64,000 nucleotides of DNA from Salinisphaera sp002433465 (GTDB lineage Bacteria; Pseudomonadota; Gammaproteobacteria; Nevskiales; Salinisphaeraceae), in NCBI RefSeq assembly GCF_040361435.1, contig NZ_APNL01000004.1:124001-188000 (forward strand), given 5' to 3'. The notes beneath the pieces are model-generated. The model made no database searches and had not been told where the DNA came from. It worked only from the letters and a program-made list of their open reading frames with translations. Made by a program: the position numbers and the translations under genes. Positions 34,414 through 42,523 of the stretch are shown here, piece by piece (position 1 is the first letter of the stretch; every line of letters starts with the position of its first letter).

Positions 34414-35594
34414 CAGGGCAGTACCTCGGCCAGAATCGTATCCAGAAACCGCCAGCCGCGCTCGGTGGCCCGCAGCGTTTGCCGATCGAAGGCTACAAGT
34501 CCCTGGGCGATCGGTTCTGCGAGGGTCGTGCCCAGGGCTTGCCAGTCGAGGCCGGTGCGCTGTTCGTAATCGTTACGCGTCACGCCCGCGCGCCGTCGCA
34601 GGCCGTTGAGCAGGAATTCGAAGCAGGCGTCGTCTTTGTCGAGCAGGCGGGACTCGGCGATCGATGCCGGCCTGCCGGCCACACTCATGTACCCCGTGGG
34701 CCAGCGCTGGCGCGCGCTGCGTTCGATATGACCGTCGACGCGCGTGCGCTTGCCATGGGCGCCCGCGCCGATGCCCAGGTAGTCGCCAAAGCGCCAGTAG
34801 TTTTCGTTATGGCGGCAGGCCTTGCCGGGCTGTGCCCAGGCCGAGACTTCGTATTGCGTGTAACCGGCGCTACGCAGCCGCTCGCCAGCGTGTTCGAATA
34901 TCTCGACCACCGCATCGTCGTCCGGCAGGGCCGGCGGCTGTCGATAGAACGGCGTGTTCGGTTCCAGAGTGAGCTGGTAATAGGAGATATGGCCCGGCTC
35001 GCGTTCGATGATGCCGTCGATATCGGCCATGGCCCGGGCATGGGTCTGGCCGGGCAGCCCGAACATCAGATCGCAGTTGATCGCGGTAAAGCCGCCGGCG
35101 CGGGCATCGTCGATCGCGGCCAGGGCCTCGGTTGCGCCATGGATGCGTCCGAGCGCGCTCAGGCAGTCGTTGTCCAGGCTCTGAATACCCAGCGAAAGCC
35201 GGTTGACGCCCACCGCCCGCAGATCGGCAAAGCGGGTCCGTTCGGTCGTGCCCGGGTTGGCCTCGAGCGTTATTTCACAGTCGCTCGACAAACCGAGCCT
35301 GGCGTCCAGCGCGGCGAGTATTCGACCGATCGCTCCCGCCGAGAACAGGCTCGGCGTGCCGCCGCCGAAGAATACGGTGTCGATCGGCCGCTTTTCGTCG
35401 GCCGCGGCGAGCGCCCAGTCCGCGAGCAGGGCGTCGATATAGGCGGTTTCCGGCAGTTCGGCCGGTGCTCGATGCGAGTTGAAGTCGCAGTAGGGGCATT
35501 TGCGCACACACCAGGGCAGATGCACATACACCGATAACGGTATGCCGCTGCGTTGTGCGCTCGCCGGGGCGGGTTGTTCAGCCGTCGTGCTCAT
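34413..35594 (-). CDS. hemW: Heme chaperone HemW (radical SAM, HemN-like)
   Basis: A 393-residue radical SAM protein. The cluster-binding C-x3-C-x2-C lies in HLPWCVRKCPYCDFNSH near residue 27, followed by VFFGGGTPSLF and LSLGIQSLDNDCL. The C-terminal HemN-type domain contains YWRFGDYLGIGAGAHGK. The C-x3-C-x2-C followed by DFN, with rdgB next to it, indicates HemW, a heme-inserting chaperone, rather than the oxygen-independent coproporphyrinogen oxidase HemN. I chose the ATG at 35594, which lies 17 bp inside rdgB. The longer open frame upstream is rdgB antiphase sequence. Confidence 0.94.
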   Translation of the reverse strand: MSTTAEQPAPASAQRSGIPLSVYVHLPWCVRKCPYCDFNSHRAPAELPETAYIDALLADWALAAADEKRPIDTVFFGGGTPSLFSAGAIGRILAALDARLGLSSDCEITLEANPGTTERTRFADLRAVGVNRLSLGIQSLDNDCLSALGRIHGATEALAAIDDARAGGFTAINCDLMFGLPGQTHARAMADIDGIIEREPGHISYYQLTLEPNTPFYRQPPALPDDDAVVEIFEHAGERLRSAGYTQYEVSAWAQPGKACRHNENYWRFGDYLGIGAGAHGKRTRVDGHIERSARQRWPTGYMSVAGRPASIAESRLLDKDDACFEFLLNGLRRRAGVTRNDYEQRTGLDWQALGTTLAEPIAQGLVAFDRQTLRATERGWRFLDTILAEVLP

Positions 35595-36195
35595 CGGCGC
35601 GCAGTTGCTCGACGAGCTGGTGCATGGCGCGGGCGCGATGGCTGATCGCATTCTTGCGCTCGGCCCCCATTTCGGCGGCGCTGGCGTTTTCTTCTTCCAC
35701 CCAGAACAACGGGTCGTAGCCGAAACCGTGTTCGCCGCGGGCTGCTTCCAGAACGCGGCCACGCCATACGCCGTGGGCGATCACCGGCACCGGGTCGCTG
35801 GCCGATCGGGTGGCGACCAGACAACAGTGAAACGCAGCGCCCCGCCGCGCCGGGGCGAGCCCGTCGAGAGCTGCCACGAGCTTGGCGTTATTCGCCGCGT
35901 CGTCGCCGTGGCTACCCGCATAGCGTGCCGAATACACGCCGGGCGCGCCGTCGAGTGCGTCCACGGCCAGGCCGGAATCGTCGGCGATCGCCGGCAGGCC
36001 GGTCAGTGCGGCCGCGTGGCGAGCCTTGATCAGCGCGTTGTCGACGAAGCCGATACCGGTTTCCTCGGCATCGGGCACGTCGAATTCGCTCTGGCTGACC
36101 AGCTCGATGTCGAGCACTTCCAGCAGGCTGCGCATTTCGGCGAGCTTGCCGGCATTGCCCGAGGCCAGCACCCAGCGTCGATGCGGTGAAGCCAT
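35578..36195 (-). CDS. rdgB: dITP/XTP pyrophosphatase
   Basis: A house-cleaning nucleotidase that removes dITP, ITP and XTP. The 205-residue protein shows the N-terminal VLASGNAGKLAEM (S/T-x-N-x2-K), the metal-binding ADDSGLAVDALDGAPGVYSA, the catalytic FGYDPLFWVEEE and the C-terminal KNAISHRARAM. All match the RdgB/Ham1 family. It starts 6 bp after the rph stop and overlaps hemW, the usual rph-rdgB-hemW order in gammaproteobacteria. Confidence 0.96.
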   Translation of the reverse strand: MASPHRRWVLASGNAGKLAEMRSLLEVLDIELVSQSEFDVPDAEETGIGFVDNALIKARHAAALTGLPAIADDSGLAVDALDGAPGVYSARYAGSHGDDAANNAKLVAALDGLAPARRGAAFHCCLVATRSASDPVPVIAHGVWRGRVLEAARGEHGFGYDPLFWVEEENASAAEMGAERKNAISHRARAMHQLVEQLRADEHDG

Positions 36196-36201
36196 GGGGC
36201 G

Positions 36202-36924
36202 TTATCCTTCGCGGGCCGCGCGCTGGGCCTCGATGAGCTCGCCGATGCCTTTTTCGGCATGGCCGAGCAGGGCGTCGAGTTCGCTGCGCGCAAAGGCATG
36301 GCCCTCGGCCGTGCCCTGGATCTCGACGAAGCCGCCGGCCTCGTTCATGACCACGTTCATATCGGTTTCGGCCTGCGAATCCTCGGCATAGTCGAGATCG
36401 AGCACCGGCATGCCGTTATAAATGCCGACCGACACGGCCGCGATCTGGCCATGGATCGGGCTGCTCTTGAGCTTGCCGGCCTTGACCAGCGAATCCATGG
36501 CGTCGACGAGGGCAACATAGCCACCGGTGATCGACGCGGTGCGGGTACCGCCGTCGGCCTGGATCACGTCGCAGTCGATGGTGACCGTGCGGCTGCCCAG
36601 CGCGTTCATGTCGACCACCGCGCGCAGGCTGCGCCCGATCAAACGCTGGATTTCCACGGTGCGTCCACCCTGTTTGCCGCGGGCGGCTTCACGGCCGTTG
36701 CGGCTGCCGGTCGCGCCCGGCAGCATGCCGTATTCGGCCGTCAGCCAGCCGCTGTTCTGGCCGCGCAGCCACGGCGGCACGCGTTCTTCCACGCTGGCGG
36801 TACAGATCACTTTGGTATCGCCGAAGCTCACCAGGACCGAGCCGGCGGCATGCTTGGTGAAATGGCGTTCGAAGCGTACGTCGCGTAGTTCGTCGGCGGC
36901 GCGTGCGCTGGGTCGCGTGGTCAA
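36202..36924 (-). CDS. rph: Ribonuclease PH
   Basis: A phosphorolytic 3'-5' exoribonuclease that trims tRNA 3' ends. It has 240 residues with the family segments GDTKVICTASVEERVPPWLRG, the phosphate-binding RNGREAARGKQGGRTVEIQRLIGRSLRA, and TIDCDVIQADGGTRTASITG. The C-terminal GTAEGHAFARSELDALL is intact, unlike the truncated rph of E. coli K-12. It diverges from yicC across about 140 bp, another conserved pairing. Confidence 0.97.
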   Translation of the reverse strand: MTTRPSARAADELRDVRFERHFTKHAAGSVLVSFGDTKVICTASVEERVPPWLRGQNSGWLTAEYGMLPGATGSRNGREAARGKQGGRTVEIQRLIGRSLRAVVDMNALGSRTVTIDCDVIQADGGTRTASITGGYVALVDAMDSLVKAGKLKSSPIHGQIAAVSVGIYNGMPVLDLDYAEDSQAETDMNVVMNEAGGFVEIQGTAEGHAFARSELDALLGHAEKGIGELIEAQRAAREG

Positions 36925-37063
36925 GATCGGGCCTTTGGTCGTCTATAAACTGGCCGTGCAGTGTAACAGCGTGGCGCCTGCGGCATGCCCGGCGGCAGCG
37001 TGAACGCGCATGGCTGTGCGATACTGCGCGGCTTGCCATATCGATGACGACCACGGACAGTCC

Positions 37064-37927
37064 ATGACCCGGAGCATGACCGGTTTCGCGCGCAGCCAGG
37101 CCCAGGGCGACTGGGGCGAAGTGGTATGGGAACTGCGCAGCGTCAATCACCGCTATCTCGATATTCATCTGCGTCTGCCGGATGCCCTGCGTGCGCTGGA
37201 GCCGTCGATTCGCGAAGCGGTGGCCAAGGTGGTGTCGCGCGGCAAGGTGGATATTGGCGCCAAGCTCGTCACCACCGACGATACCCAGGCCATCGAGATC
37301 GACGAACAGCGCCTGGCCGCGCTGGGCGAGGCCCTGTCGCAGGTTCGCTCCACGGTGATCGATTGTCGTGCGCCGGACGCGCTGCGGCTGTTGACCTATC
37401 CGGGCGTGCAGCGCGAGCGCGAGCCCGACACCGACGCCATCCAGCGTGAGGCGCTGGCTGCGTTGAAAGAGGCGCTAGGGCAGCTGCAATCCATGCGCGA
37501 GGACGAGGGCGGTCGCCTGGCCACGATGCTGGTCGAACGCGCCCGCCAGATTCGCGAGCATGCCGATGCCGCCGCCGAGCGCGTACCCCAGGCACGCAAT
37601 GCCTGGTACGACAAGATGCGAGCCCGTCTGGCCGAACTGGACAGCGAGGCCGACCCCGCCCGCGTCGAGCAGGAACTGATCTTCACCGCCCAGCGCATGG
37701 ACGTGGCCGAGGAAATCGATCGCCTGCACAGCCATGTCGAGGCGCTTGAGAAAGCGTTGGAGAAAAAGGAACCGATCGGTCGTCGGCTGGATTTCCTCAT
37801 GCAGGAATTCAATCGAGAGGCGAACACTCTCGGCTCTAAATCGCAGGACGCGCAGCTCACCGCCCATGCGGTCGAGATGAAGGTGCTCATCGAGCAGATG
37901 CGCGAACAGGTTCAGAACATCGAATAG
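37064..37927 (+). CDS. yicC: YicC family endoribonuclease
   Basis: A 287-residue protein, the same length as E. coli YicC. The N-terminal MTRSMTGFARSQ, ELRSVNHRYLDIHLRLP and RGKVDIGAKL are followed by the C-terminal DUF1732 region GRRLDFLMQEFNREANTLGSKS ahead of VEMKVLIEQMREQVQNIE. The family has been shown to be an endoribonuclease acting on some small RNAs and transcripts in E. coli. The long open frame begins upstream at 37010, but the ATG at 37064 matches the conserved N-terminus. It is followed by gmk after 7 bp, so the two form an operon. Confidence 0.93.
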   Translation: MTRSMTGFARSQAQGDWGEVVWELRSVNHRYLDIHLRLPDALRALEPSIREAVAKVVSRGKVDIGAKLVTTDDTQAIEIDEQRLAALGEALSQVRSTVIDCRAPDALRLLTYPGVQREREPDTDAIQREALAALKEALGQLQSMREDEGGRLATMLVERARQIREHADAAAERVPQARNAWYDKMRARLAELDSEADPARVEQELIFTAQRMDVAEEIDRLHSHVEALEKALEKKEPIGRRLDFLMQEFNREANTLGSKSQDAQLTAHAVEMKVLIEQMREQVQNIE

Positions 37928-37934
37928 GGCACGC

Positions 37935-38543
37935 GTGAACGATTGCCAAAGCCAACGCCGTGGACAGCTGTACGTGATCTCCGCGCCTTCGGGCGCGGGC
38001 AAGACGAGCCTCACCCACGCGGTGATCGAGCGCCTGGCCGCGCGCGGGCGCAAGGCCCGGTTTTCGGTCTCCTATACCACCCGCGCGGCGCGGCCGGGCG
38101 AGGTCGACGGCGAGGACTATCACTTCGTGTCGGTGGCCGACTTCGAGGCCATGATCGCGGTGGGCGCCTTTCTGGAACACGCCCGCGTATTCGATCGCCA
38201 TTACGGCACGTCGGCGGCCGAGACCGAGCGCTGGCTCGCGCACGGACAGGACGTGGTGCTGGATATCGACTGGCAGGGCGCCCGACAGGTGCGCGCCCGT
38301 AGCGAAGACGTAGTCACCATCTTCATCCGACCGCCATCGCGCGAAGAGCTGGAGCGGCGGCTGCGCTCGCGTGCATCCGATGACGACGCCCAGATCCAGC
38401 GCCGGCTGGCGGAAGCCGACGACGAACTCGCCCGCGCCGACGAATACGACTATCAGATCGTCAACGATGTGTTCGACGATGCCGTGGAGGCGCTCGAACA
38501 GATCTTCTGGGCCACCGACCCGGGCGCGCAGGGCGCATCGTAG
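37935..38543 (+). CDS. gmk: Guanylate kinase
   Basis: Phosphorylates GMP and dGMP to the diphosphates. It has 202 residues with the P-loop ISAPSGAGKTSL near residue 15, the GMP-binding SVSYTTRAARPGEVDGEDYHF near 45, and the lid with RLRSRASDDDAQIQRRL. The start is the GTG at 37935, 7 bp after yicC. It adjoins rpoZ and spoT, so enzymes of GDP/GTP supply sit next to ppGpp metabolism, as in many proteobacteria. Confidence 0.97.
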   Translation: MNDCQSQRRGQLYVISAPSGAGKTSLTHAVIERLAARGRKARFSVSYTTRAARPGEVDGEDYHFVSVADFEAMIAVGAFLEHARVFDRHYGTSAAETERWLAHGQDVVLDIDWQGARQVRARSEDVVTIFIRPPSREELERRLRSRASDDDAQIQRRLAEADDELARADEYDYQIVNDVFDDAVEALEQIFWATDPGAQGAS

Positions 38544-38618
38544 CAACACAGGGCTGGCCGACGCGGATGCGCATGGTTATACTGCGCGGTTTGCCACCCT
38601 CGTCGCGAGAGTATCGTC

Positions 38619-38936
38619 ATGGCCCGAGTTACCGTCGAAGATTGTCTTGAGCACGTCAACAACAAGTTCGAACTGGCCACGATCGCGGCCAAGCGCGCCC
38701 GCCAGCTTGCCCGCGGCGCCAACGCCCGCCTGCCCTGGGAGGACGACAAGCCCACGGTGATGGCACTGCGCGAGATCGCCGCTGGTGAAGTCACCATCGC
38801 CATTCTCGACGAGCCGGACCTGCCGCCGGTGAGCACCGGCATGGATGCGCCGCAGCCGGCCGAGCCGAGCGAAGAAGATCTGGAAGCCGAAGGCGAGAAG
38901 AAAGCCGCCAAGCCCGCGGCCGACGCCGACGAATAA
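38619..38936 (+). CDS. rpoZ: RNA polymerase omega subunit
   Basis: A 105-residue omega subunit that folds around the beta' C-terminus and, in gammaproteobacteria, contributes to ppGpp binding site 1. The N-terminal MARVTVEDCLEHVNNKFELA and RARQLARG are the conserved core. The tail (from about residue 80) is acidic and Ala/Glu/Lys-rich, as usual in this subunit. A terminator follows 35 bp after the stop, so it is not simply cotranscribed with spoT. Confidence 0.97.
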   Translation: MARVTVEDCLEHVNNKFELATIAAKRARQLARGANARLPWEDDKPTVMALREIAAGEVTIAILDEPDLPPVSTGMDAPQPAEPSEEDLEAEGEKKAAKPAADADE

Positions 38937-38970
38937 GCGAACGTAGCCGGCCACGCCGGCACGCGTTACG

Positions 38971-38999
38971 AAAAGCCGCTGTCTTCAGCGGCTTTTTTT
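38971..38999 (+). terminator. Intrinsic terminator of rpoZ
   Basis: An 8-bp stem (AGCCGCTG / CAGCGGCT) with a TCTT loop is preceded by four A and followed by seven T. It is strong, lies on the plus strand, and separates yicC-gmk-rpoZ from spoT. Confidence 0.93.
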
Positions 39000-39615
39000 G
39001 TGTCGGATGCTTGCAAGCCGGTTGTACGCGAATAAACGCGACAAAGGCAAAGGACCGATCGCCCAAAGGCTGGGCAAGTTTATGTTCGCGCCGGGCGCTC
39101 AAGGCGGTTTGCAGACAGGCTCCGCTCGATGCGGATTCGGTAATCGAGCGTCTGATGGCGACGTTCTTCAAGAACAACCGCAGATTTCGCAGATTAAACA
39201 GATGAGGAAGCGCGCGGGCGCATGCGCCGGACGAGAGCGAGCGACCGCGATCTCCTGTCTTTGAGCTGCGTTGATCTTTCGATCTTTCTCCGGCCGGCGA
39301 CGACCACCGAAGCCGAAGCAACGATGGTATCGATCGCCCACCACGGCCGAATCAATACATCTGCGCAATCAGCGTAATCTGCGGTTTCTGCCTTCAAACC
39401 GATAGAAAAACTCGCGATTACACGGCGGTCTTGGCGCCGGTCGGTATTCCTGATTATGGGCAAGGTGGGCTATCCGTCTGGGTCGCAGTTACCTGGTACA
39501 TGTCTTTGCGCGCGAAATGCCGGCCGGGTGACCGGTCGCGTGGGCGAATTTTCGCAAGCGAGGACGAACCGGGTAGCGAGTCGTCAAAACGGCGTTTTAG
39601 CAGTACTCTTGGATC
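39000..39615. other. Non-coding spacer between rpoZ and spoT
   Basis: A spacer of 616 bp with no supported gene. The middle is the inverted-repeat element at 39176-39386. The left part (39000-39175) and the right part (39387-39615) contain only short frames lacking family motifs. The spoT promoter must lie in the right part, but no good -35/-10 pair is visible. In E. coli the same rpoZ-spoT gap is very short. Confidence 0.6.
39176..39386. repeat. 211-bp element bounded by 29-bp imperfect inverted repeats
   Basis: The left end begins AACCGCAGATTTCGCAGATT (39176 on). The right end (39358-39386) is its inverted copy, matching at 24 of 29 positions. The interior is GC-rich and encodes nothing recognisable. 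Related CCGCAGATTACGCAGATT-type repeats occur in intergenic DNA of many bacterial genomes, and their chance translations give ICEICG-like peptides. Whether this element was ever mobile is unknown. No clear target duplication is visible. Confidence 0.7.
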
Positions 39616-41778
39616 ATGGAATTGCCAAGCGGTATCAATCGGCTGCAAACGCGTATTCGGACCTCGCGTATTTCGCGCGAGTTCGGTATCGATACGCTCG
39701 CCGAGCATCTGGAAAGTTATCTGCCGGAGCCGGCGATCGCGCGGGTGCGGGCTGCCTACGAGTTTGGCGAGCACCAGCATCGTGGCCAGTTTCGCAAGAC
39801 CGGCGAGCCTTATATCTATCATCCGCTGGCGGTGGCCCGGATTCTGGCCGAGATGCGGCTGGACGCCACGACGCTGATCGCCGCAATCCTGCACGACGTC
39901 ATCGAAGATACCGACGCCGCCCGTGAGGAGGTGGCCCGACGCTTTGGCAAGGAAGTGGCCGATCTCGTCGACGGTGTCAGCAAGCTCGACAAGGCCCAGT
40001 TCCATAGCCGCGAGCAGGCCACGGCCGAAAGTTTTCGCAAACTGATGCTGGCGATGACGCGCGATATTCGCGTCATTCTGGTCAAGCTGGCCGATCGGTT
40101 GCACAACATGCGCACGCTCGAAGGCATGACCGCGAAAAAGCGGGCTTCGATTGCCCGCGAAACGCTCGAGATCTATGCACCGATCGCCCGACGGCTGGGC
40201 ATCAACAGCATGCGTCAGGAGCTCGAGGAACTCGGCTTCAAGAACATGTACCCGCGCCGCTACGAGGTGTTGCGCCGCGCCAGCCAATCGGTGACCGGCG
40301 ATCGGCGCAGCCTGCTGCGCGAAATCGAGGAGACGCTGTCGCGGGCTCTGGCCGCCGAGGGAATCGGCGCGATCGTGAAAGGCCGGCGCAAGAATCTCTA
40401 CAGCATCTATCGGAAAATGCGCGAAAAGCACCGCCGTTTTCTGGATGTGTTCGACCTCTACGGCGTACGCGTGATCGTCGACGCGGTGGACGAATGCTAT
40501 CGCGGGCTGGGCATCGTTCATCACCGCTATCGCCCGATCACCGAACAGTTCAACGACTTCATCGCCAACCCCAAACTCAACGGCTACCAGTCGCTGCATA
40601 CCACGGTAATGGCACGTGGCGGGATCAAGTTCGAGGTCCAGATTCGGACCCGCGAGATGGATCAGATTGCCGAATCCGGCATCGCCGCGCACTGGCAGTA
40701 CAAGCTCGGCGAGAAGGCCGGCAAGCTTGGCAATCTCGACGCCGAGGAATGGCTGGCGCATCTGGCCGAAATGCACGAAGGCGAGCGCGATTCGCTGCGC
40801 TTCGTCGACAACCTGCGCATGGACCTGTTTCCCGACGAGGTCTATGTATTCACGCCCAAGGGCCAGATCATCCGCCTGGCCAAGGGCGCGACCTGTGTCG
40901 ATTTCGCCTATGCGGTGCATACCGAGCTTGGTGATCGCTGCGTGGCCGCGCGTGTCGAAGGCCATCTGGCGCCGCTCAACAGCCAGCTCCAGTCGGGGCA
41001 GACAGTCGAAATCATCACCGCCAAGCATGCGCGCCCGAACGCGGCCTGGCTGCATTTTCTCAAGACCGCGAAAGCGCGCACCGGGGTGCGCAACTTCCTC
41101 AAGAACCAGCGCGAAGACAAGGCGCAGCGCCTGGGTGAGCGTTTGCTGGACAAGTCCTTGGGCGACCTGGGGCTGTCGCTGCGCCGTCTGTCGCGCTCGG
41201 ATATCGACCGCGGGCTGGCGGAAATGGACGAACCGAGCCTGCCCGCGCTGTATGCCGCCATCGGCCTGGGTCGGCGCCTGGCGCCGCTGGTCGCACGACA
41301 TTTTCTGGCCGGCGACGCACCGGTGGCCAAGGGCCGGCGGGCCAAGCCGCTGGCCGTGGAGGGAACCGAAGGGCTGGTGGTCGAGTTCGCCAAATGCTGT
41401 CACCCGGTGCCCGGCGACGCGATCCATGGCCAGGCCAGCCTCGGCCGCGGCCTGGTCGTACATCGCTTCGGCTGTGCCTATTCCACCCGTAAAGGCGCCT
41501 CGGCCGATCGCGTCGAGCTGACCTGGGCCGATAACGTGACCGGCGAATACGACGTAGAGCTGCGGGTGACCGCCTCGAACAAGCGCGGGCTGCTGGCCAC
41601 GCTCACCGCCAAGTTCGCCGACGCCGACTCCAATATCCAGAACATCGTGTTCCCGGAAAGCAGCGGTGCGCTGATCACCATTCGGTTTCTCATCGACGTG
41701 CGCGATCGCCACCATCTGGCCAACATCATCCGGCGGCTGCGGCGCATCAACGCGGTAGAGAGAGTGGAGCGCAGCTAG
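39616..41778 (+). CDS. spoT: Bifunctional (p)ppGpp synthetase/hydrolase SpoT
   Basis: Sets the level of the alarmone (p)ppGpp. In its 720 residues the HD hydrolase domain is intact: the histidine of PYIYHPLAVA, HDVIEDT near residue 94, and the downstream LADRLHNMRT. The synthetase domain follows (GRRKNLYSIYRKM; FDLYGVRVIVDAVDECY; NGYQSLHTTV), then the TGS domain (VYVFTPKGQIIRLAKGA), the conserved FAKCCHPVPGD zinc-finger/RIS region near residue 595, and a C-terminal ACT domain. The sequence follows E. coli SpoT throughout. The TAG stop lies inside a CTAG that is duplicated at the far end of the adjacent inserted element. Confidence 0.97.
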   Translation: MELPSGINRLQTRIRTSRISREFGIDTLAEHLESYLPEPAIARVRAAYEFGEHQHRGQFRKTGEPYIYHPLAVARILAEMRLDATTLIAAILHDVIEDTDAAREEVARRFGKEVADLVDGVSKLDKAQFHSREQATAESFRKLMLAMTRDIRVILVKLADRLHNMRTLEGMTAKKRASIARETLEIYAPIARRLGINSMRQELEELGFKNMYPRRYEVLRRASQSVTGDRRSLLREIEETLSRALAAEGIGAIVKGRRKNLYSIYRKMREKHRRFLDVFDLYGVRVIVDAVDECYRGLGIVHHRYRPITEQFNDFIANPKLNGYQSLHTTVMARGGIKFEVQIRTREMDQIAESGIAAHWQYKLGEKAGKLGNLDAEEWLAHLAEMHEGERDSLRFVDNLRMDLFPDEVYVFTPKGQIIRLAKGATCVDFAYAVHTELGDRCVAARVEGHLAPLNSQLQSGQTVEIITAKHARPNAAWLHFLKTAKARTGVRNFLKNQREDKAQRLGERLLDKSLGDLGLSLRRLSRSDIDRGLAEMDEPSLPALYAAIGLGRRLAPLVARHFLAGDAPVAKGRRAKPLAVEGTEGLVVEFAKCCHPVPGDAIHGQASLGRGLVVHRFGCAYSTRKGASADRVELTWADNVTGEYDVELRVTASNKRGLLATLTAKFADADSNIQNIVFPESSGALITIRFLIDVRDRHHLANIIRRLRRINAVERVERS

Positions 41779-42056
41779 GGAAGCTCTGCATAACCTGTCA
41801 CGGTCGCGCCGGCGTGCTTTGCGCGTGATTGACAAGGAAGTGAGAGCGTAGCGTGCTCGTTGCACGGTAGCGAACACTGACGCCGATCAAGCGCGCGCAA
41901 AGCCCCGGCCCGCAAGGGGTTCGGCCTCACAGACGCCGCGGCCGCGTTGCCAAGCTTGACCTGCCAATAAGGCAGGCGCTGCGCTTGGACGCCTTGCCGC
42001 ACCGTCTGTGAGGGCTCGAACGCGATCCGTGAGAGGTTTATGCAGAGCTTCCCTAG
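41775..42056. mobile_element. MITE-like insertion (274 bp) with terminal inverted repeats and CTAG target duplication
   Basis: The element spans 41779-42052. The left end GGAAGCTCTGCATAACC and the right end (inverted) GGAAGCTCTGCATAAACC match over about 31 bp with few differences. Both ends are flanked by CTAG (41775-41778 and 42053-42056), a 4-bp target duplication as made by the IS5 group. An inner inverted repeat (CCTCACAGACG at 41925-41935 and its complement at 42003-42013) could form a hairpin. No transposase frame is present, so it would need a transposase in trans. The left CTAG contains the spoT stop codon. The IS5 assignment is inferred from the target site and end sequence type. Confidence 0.8.
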
Positions 42057-42127
42057 GGCGCCGGGGCTGCCGCGCAGCCGCGCCGCTGTGGGACAATGCC
42101 GGTCAGGCTTTTCAACCGTGCGACGTC

Positions 42128-42523
42128 ATGATTCAACCTGCCACGCATCAGATCATCAAGACCGAAGAAGCACCGGGTGCCATCGGCGCCTATTCGCAGG
42201 CCGTGCAGGCCGGCGATACGGTCTATATCTCCGGCCAGATTCCGCTGGATCCGGCGACCGGCGACCTGGTCGACGGCGATATCGAAGCCCAGATCGAGCG
42301 GGTATTCGACAATATCGAAGCCGTGGCCCGGGCGGCCGGCGGTACGTTCGCGCACGTGGTGAAGTTCACCATCTATTTGACCGATATGGACAACTTCGGC
42401 GCCGTGAACGCGGTCATGGAGCGCAAGCTGGCCAAGCCCTATCCGGCCCGTGCTGCCGTAGGCGTGGCTGCATTGCCCAAGGGCGCTGCCGTAGAGGCCG
42501 ATGCCATCCTCGTGCTCGGCTGA
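42128..42523 (+). CDS. ridA: RidA family enamine/imine deaminase
   Basis: A 131-residue protein of the RidA/YjgF family, a trimeric deaminase that clears reactive 2-aminoacrylate-type intermediates formed by PLP enzymes. Family landmarks are GAIGAYSQAVQAGDTVYISGQ, the arginine near PYPARAAVGVAALPKGA, and the C-terminal VEADAILVLG. The open frame begins inside the inserted element, but the ATG at 42128 gives the conserved N-terminus. It lies between spoT and recG, replacing the trmH found at that position in E. coli. It overlaps recG by 23 bp. Confidence 0.93.
   Translation: MIQPATHQIIKTEEAPGAIGAYSQAVQAGDTVYISGQIPLDPATGDLVDGDIEAQIERVFDNIEAVARAAGGTFAHVVKFTIYLTDMDNFGAVNAVMERKLAKPYPARAAVGVAALPKGAAVEADAILVLG

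Noticed and set aside
39168..39368. A 66-codon minus-strand frame with the ending ICLICEICGCS
   Set aside because: This peptide pattern is the chance translation of the CCGCAGATT inverted repeat and is seen wherever such repeats occur. It is not evidence of a gene.
41775..42096. Short minus-strand frames inside the insertion next to spoT
   Set aside because: They are far too short for a transposase and have no DDE motif. The element is best read as non-autonomous.
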